Positions 13,351-14,390 of a stretch of DNA of 14,390 bases are shown one piece after another. The stretch spans positions 1 to 14,390 of the forward strand of contig CAPZCD010000028.1 of NCBI GenBank assembly GCA_948744995.1. Reading direction: 5' to 3'. The position numbers were made by a program, and so were the translations under genes. How positions within the stretch are numbered: the first letter of the stretch is position 1; the number at the start of each line of letters is the position of its first letter. The notes below the pieces were generated by a model. It was not told the origin of the DNA. It searched no databases and saw only the letters and a program-made list of their open reading frames with translations. This DNA comes from an uncultured Rickettsiales bacterium. GTDB lineage: Bacteria; Pseudomonadota; Alphaproteobacteria; Rickettsiales; UBA1997.

Positions 13351-13394
13351 ATAACAAAACAATGGCGACCTCCAGTCATTCCGAAAGCCGCCAT
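13347..13394 (-). promoter_or_regulatory. Hairpin, Shine-Dalgarno and mini-ORF at the exporter start
   Basis: On the minus strand ATGGCG (13394-13389) and CGCCAT (13367-13362) form a GC-rich inverted repeat whose loop holds GGAGGT (13373-13368). A 15-codon ORF starts in the left arm (ATG 13394). Its TGA (13349-13347) overlaps the exporter ATG (13350) as ATGA, an arrangement typical of translational coupling. The segment also contains gtcattccg (plus strand), which resembles common proteobacterial intergenic repeats, so it may be a repeat fragment rather than a control site. Confidence 0.35.
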
Positions 13395-13416
13395 CAGATT
13401 AAAAAGTTAATAAAAA

Positions 13417-14250
13417 TTACTTAAGAATGGTAATGTCTATACCTTCAACATTCTTAGCACTGTAATTTTTTACAAATTCTTTTACTAAAGCGGCTTTTAT
13501 AGCATCTTTAGCTTTATCAAATTCAGGCATAACTGCATCTTTTTCTTCTCTTTTAATAATTACATGCCAACCGAATTGAGTTTTAAATGGTTCTGAAATT
13601 CTATTTAATGGAAGCTTCTTTAGTACTTCATCAAATTCCTTAACAGTTTGTCCTTCAATAACAACCATTTCGCCGCCATTATCTTTACTGCCATCTATGG
13701 AATACTCTTTAGCAACATCAGAGAATTTCTTTTCCTTAAGTTCTGGTATGACCTTATTTTTCATATCTTCTTCTTTTTCGACTAAGATATGTGCTATCCT
13801 GTACTCCTTCTTACCTTCCAGAGTTTTCTTCAACTCATCATATTTGGATTTAATATCTCCTTCATATATGTTTTTATCTATTAAAACTTGGAGATACATT
13901 TCTTTTAAGAGATTATCTCTTGCTTCATTTAGTCTTTTTTTAAATTCTTTGGAGCCTGCTATATCACTCTTTTTTGCTTCTTCAGCTATTAATCTATTAT
14001 TAATAATATCACTAATAATCAGCTTTTTTTCATCGGTCTTTAAGTCATCATAAACGAGAGTCTGACCAAAACTTTTTTTCAAAATATTTAGGTATGACTC
14101 AACTTCTTTTTCGGTGACATCACCCTTCTTTGATGTTGCAATAACACCACTCTCAACTAATTGTTTCTTTTTTTTCATATTTGAAAATGTTAGTGCACCA
14201 ACTACAAGCACTATAACTAAAACAACGTAAATCGTCCATTTATTTTTCAT
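13417..14250 (-). CDS. Membrane-anchored parvulin-type peptidyl-prolyl isomerase
   Basis: A PpiC/PrsA/SurA-like foldase that should act in the periplasm on exported proteins, attached to the inner membrane. The 277 residues have an N-terminal anchor (7-23, IYVVLVIVLVVGALTFS) without a lipobox, a SurA-like helical chaperone region (about 40-130, with KEVESYLNILKKSFG and IISDIINNRLIAEEAKK), and a rotamase domain (about 148-236). The rotamase has YRIAHILVEKE (H154), FSDVAKEYSIDGSKDNGGEM, and EPFKTQFGWHVIIKRE (H229), all parvulin hallmarks. Length and layout resemble the Plp protein annotated in Rickettsia, from memory. GGA lies 6 bases before the ATG at 14250. It is first in an operon with the ABC exporter and has a strong promoter. 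Confidence 0.92.
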   Translation of the reverse strand: MKNKWTIYVVLVIVLVVGALTFSNMKKKKQLVESGVIATSKKGDVTEKEVESYLNILKKSFGQTLVYDDLKTDEKKLIISDIINNRLIAEEAKKSDIAGSKEFKKRLNEARDNLLKEMYLQVLIDKNIYEGDIKSKYDELKKTLEGKKEYRIAHILVEKEEDMKNKVIPELKEKKFSDVAKEYSIDGSKDNGGEMVVIEGQTVKEFDEVLKKLPLNRISEPFKTQFGWHVIIKREEKDAVMPEFDKAKDAIKAALVKEFVKNYSAKNVEGIDITILK

Positions 14251-14297
14251 AACGTTTCCAATAAAATTAATCGGTTAAAATTTATAATTTTGGTTTT

Positions 14298-14325
14298 ATT
14301 ATAGCAAATATTTTTTTTAAGTCAA
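14298..14325 (-). promoter_or_regulatory. Promoter of the ppiC-ABC exporter operon
   Basis: On the minus strand a -35 TTGACT (14325-14320) and a -10 TATAAT (14303-14298) have a 16-base spacer, with TG one base before the -10 (extended -10). The leader is about 42 bases. Confidence 0.8.
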
Positions 14326-14335
14326 ATATCGAATA

Positions 14336-14390
14336 AACAACCCCAATGCAAGTATACGAGGTGTTTGCCTTAATCTAAACACAGAATTTG
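14336..14390. repeat. Short palindromic dispersed repeat, copy 2, cut by window end
   Basis: It shares atgcaagtata (14346-14356) and taatctaaacaca (14371-14383) with copy 1 at 11051-11100. Here GTGTTT (14361-14366) and AAACAC (14377-14382) form a perfect 6-bp hairpin. It lies directly upstream of the ppiC promoter and runs to the window edge. Confidence 0.7.

Noticed and set aside
13697..14053. 118-codon plus-strand frame opposite ppiC, rich in Ser/Phe/Leu
   Set aside because: It looks membrane-like only because it is the complement of Lys/Glu-rich helices in the PPIase.

Overview
This is an AT-rich bacterial window (roughly 30% GC by eye) of mostly housekeeping genes. The set suggests an alphaproteobacterium of the Rickettsiales type. 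The evidence is an L13 starting MKTFSATP, an S9 with an N-terminal extension before the GRSYATGKRKNAIA core, an MlaE permease close to what I remember of rickettsial ones, CarD, a membrane-anchored parvulin like rickettsial Plp, and a short SRP RNA. TGA is read as a stop (manC), so the code is standard. The family assignment is inference from memory of protein families. A GDP-mannose gene and a glycosyltransferase point away from the most reduced Rickettsia/Anaplasma genomes towards a lineage that still makes its own surface glycans.

Layout. Positions 1-1080 (+) hold the 3' part of a probable outer-membrane beta-barrel protein, convergent with the rplM-rpsI operon (2327-1264, -) and separated from it by a strong hairpin terminator. 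Two near-consensus back-to-back promoters drive rplM-rpsI leftward and rpsU rightward. A GC-rich terminator follows rpsU, then rsmE. A GT4 glycosyltransferase (-) and manC (+) diverge from a 59-bp spacer in which two promoter cores overlap. A 468-bp non-coding gap leads to mlaE (-). An unnamed 92-residue gene (+) follows, then a 429-bp gap. comF and carD overlap (-), and an M23 peptidase gene (+) diverges from carD. The 505-bp interval 10986-11490 carries a terminator, one copy of a short palindromic repeat and an RNA gene: the SRP (4.5S) RNA, ffs, with its own promoter. The window ends with a ppiC / MsbA-type ABC exporter operon (-) with an excellent promoter, and a second copy of the palindromic repeat at the right edge.

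How the genes relate. Most genes serve translation and RNA (L13, S9, S21, RsmE, SRP RNA, CarD) or the cell envelope (barrel protein, glycosyltransferase, ManC, MlaE, M23 peptidase, MsbA-like exporter, periplasmic PPIase). ManC supplies GDP-mannose, which the divergent glycosyltransferase may use. The PPIase and exporter are probably co-transcribed.

I see no defence system, prophage, transposase, tRNA, rRNA or CRISPR array. The less obvious content is in the non-coding DNA: the SRP RNA gene, a two-copy palindromic repeat, a recurring AT-rich 18-mer, overlapping divergent promoters, and a hairpin with a mini-ORF at the start of the exporter gene.
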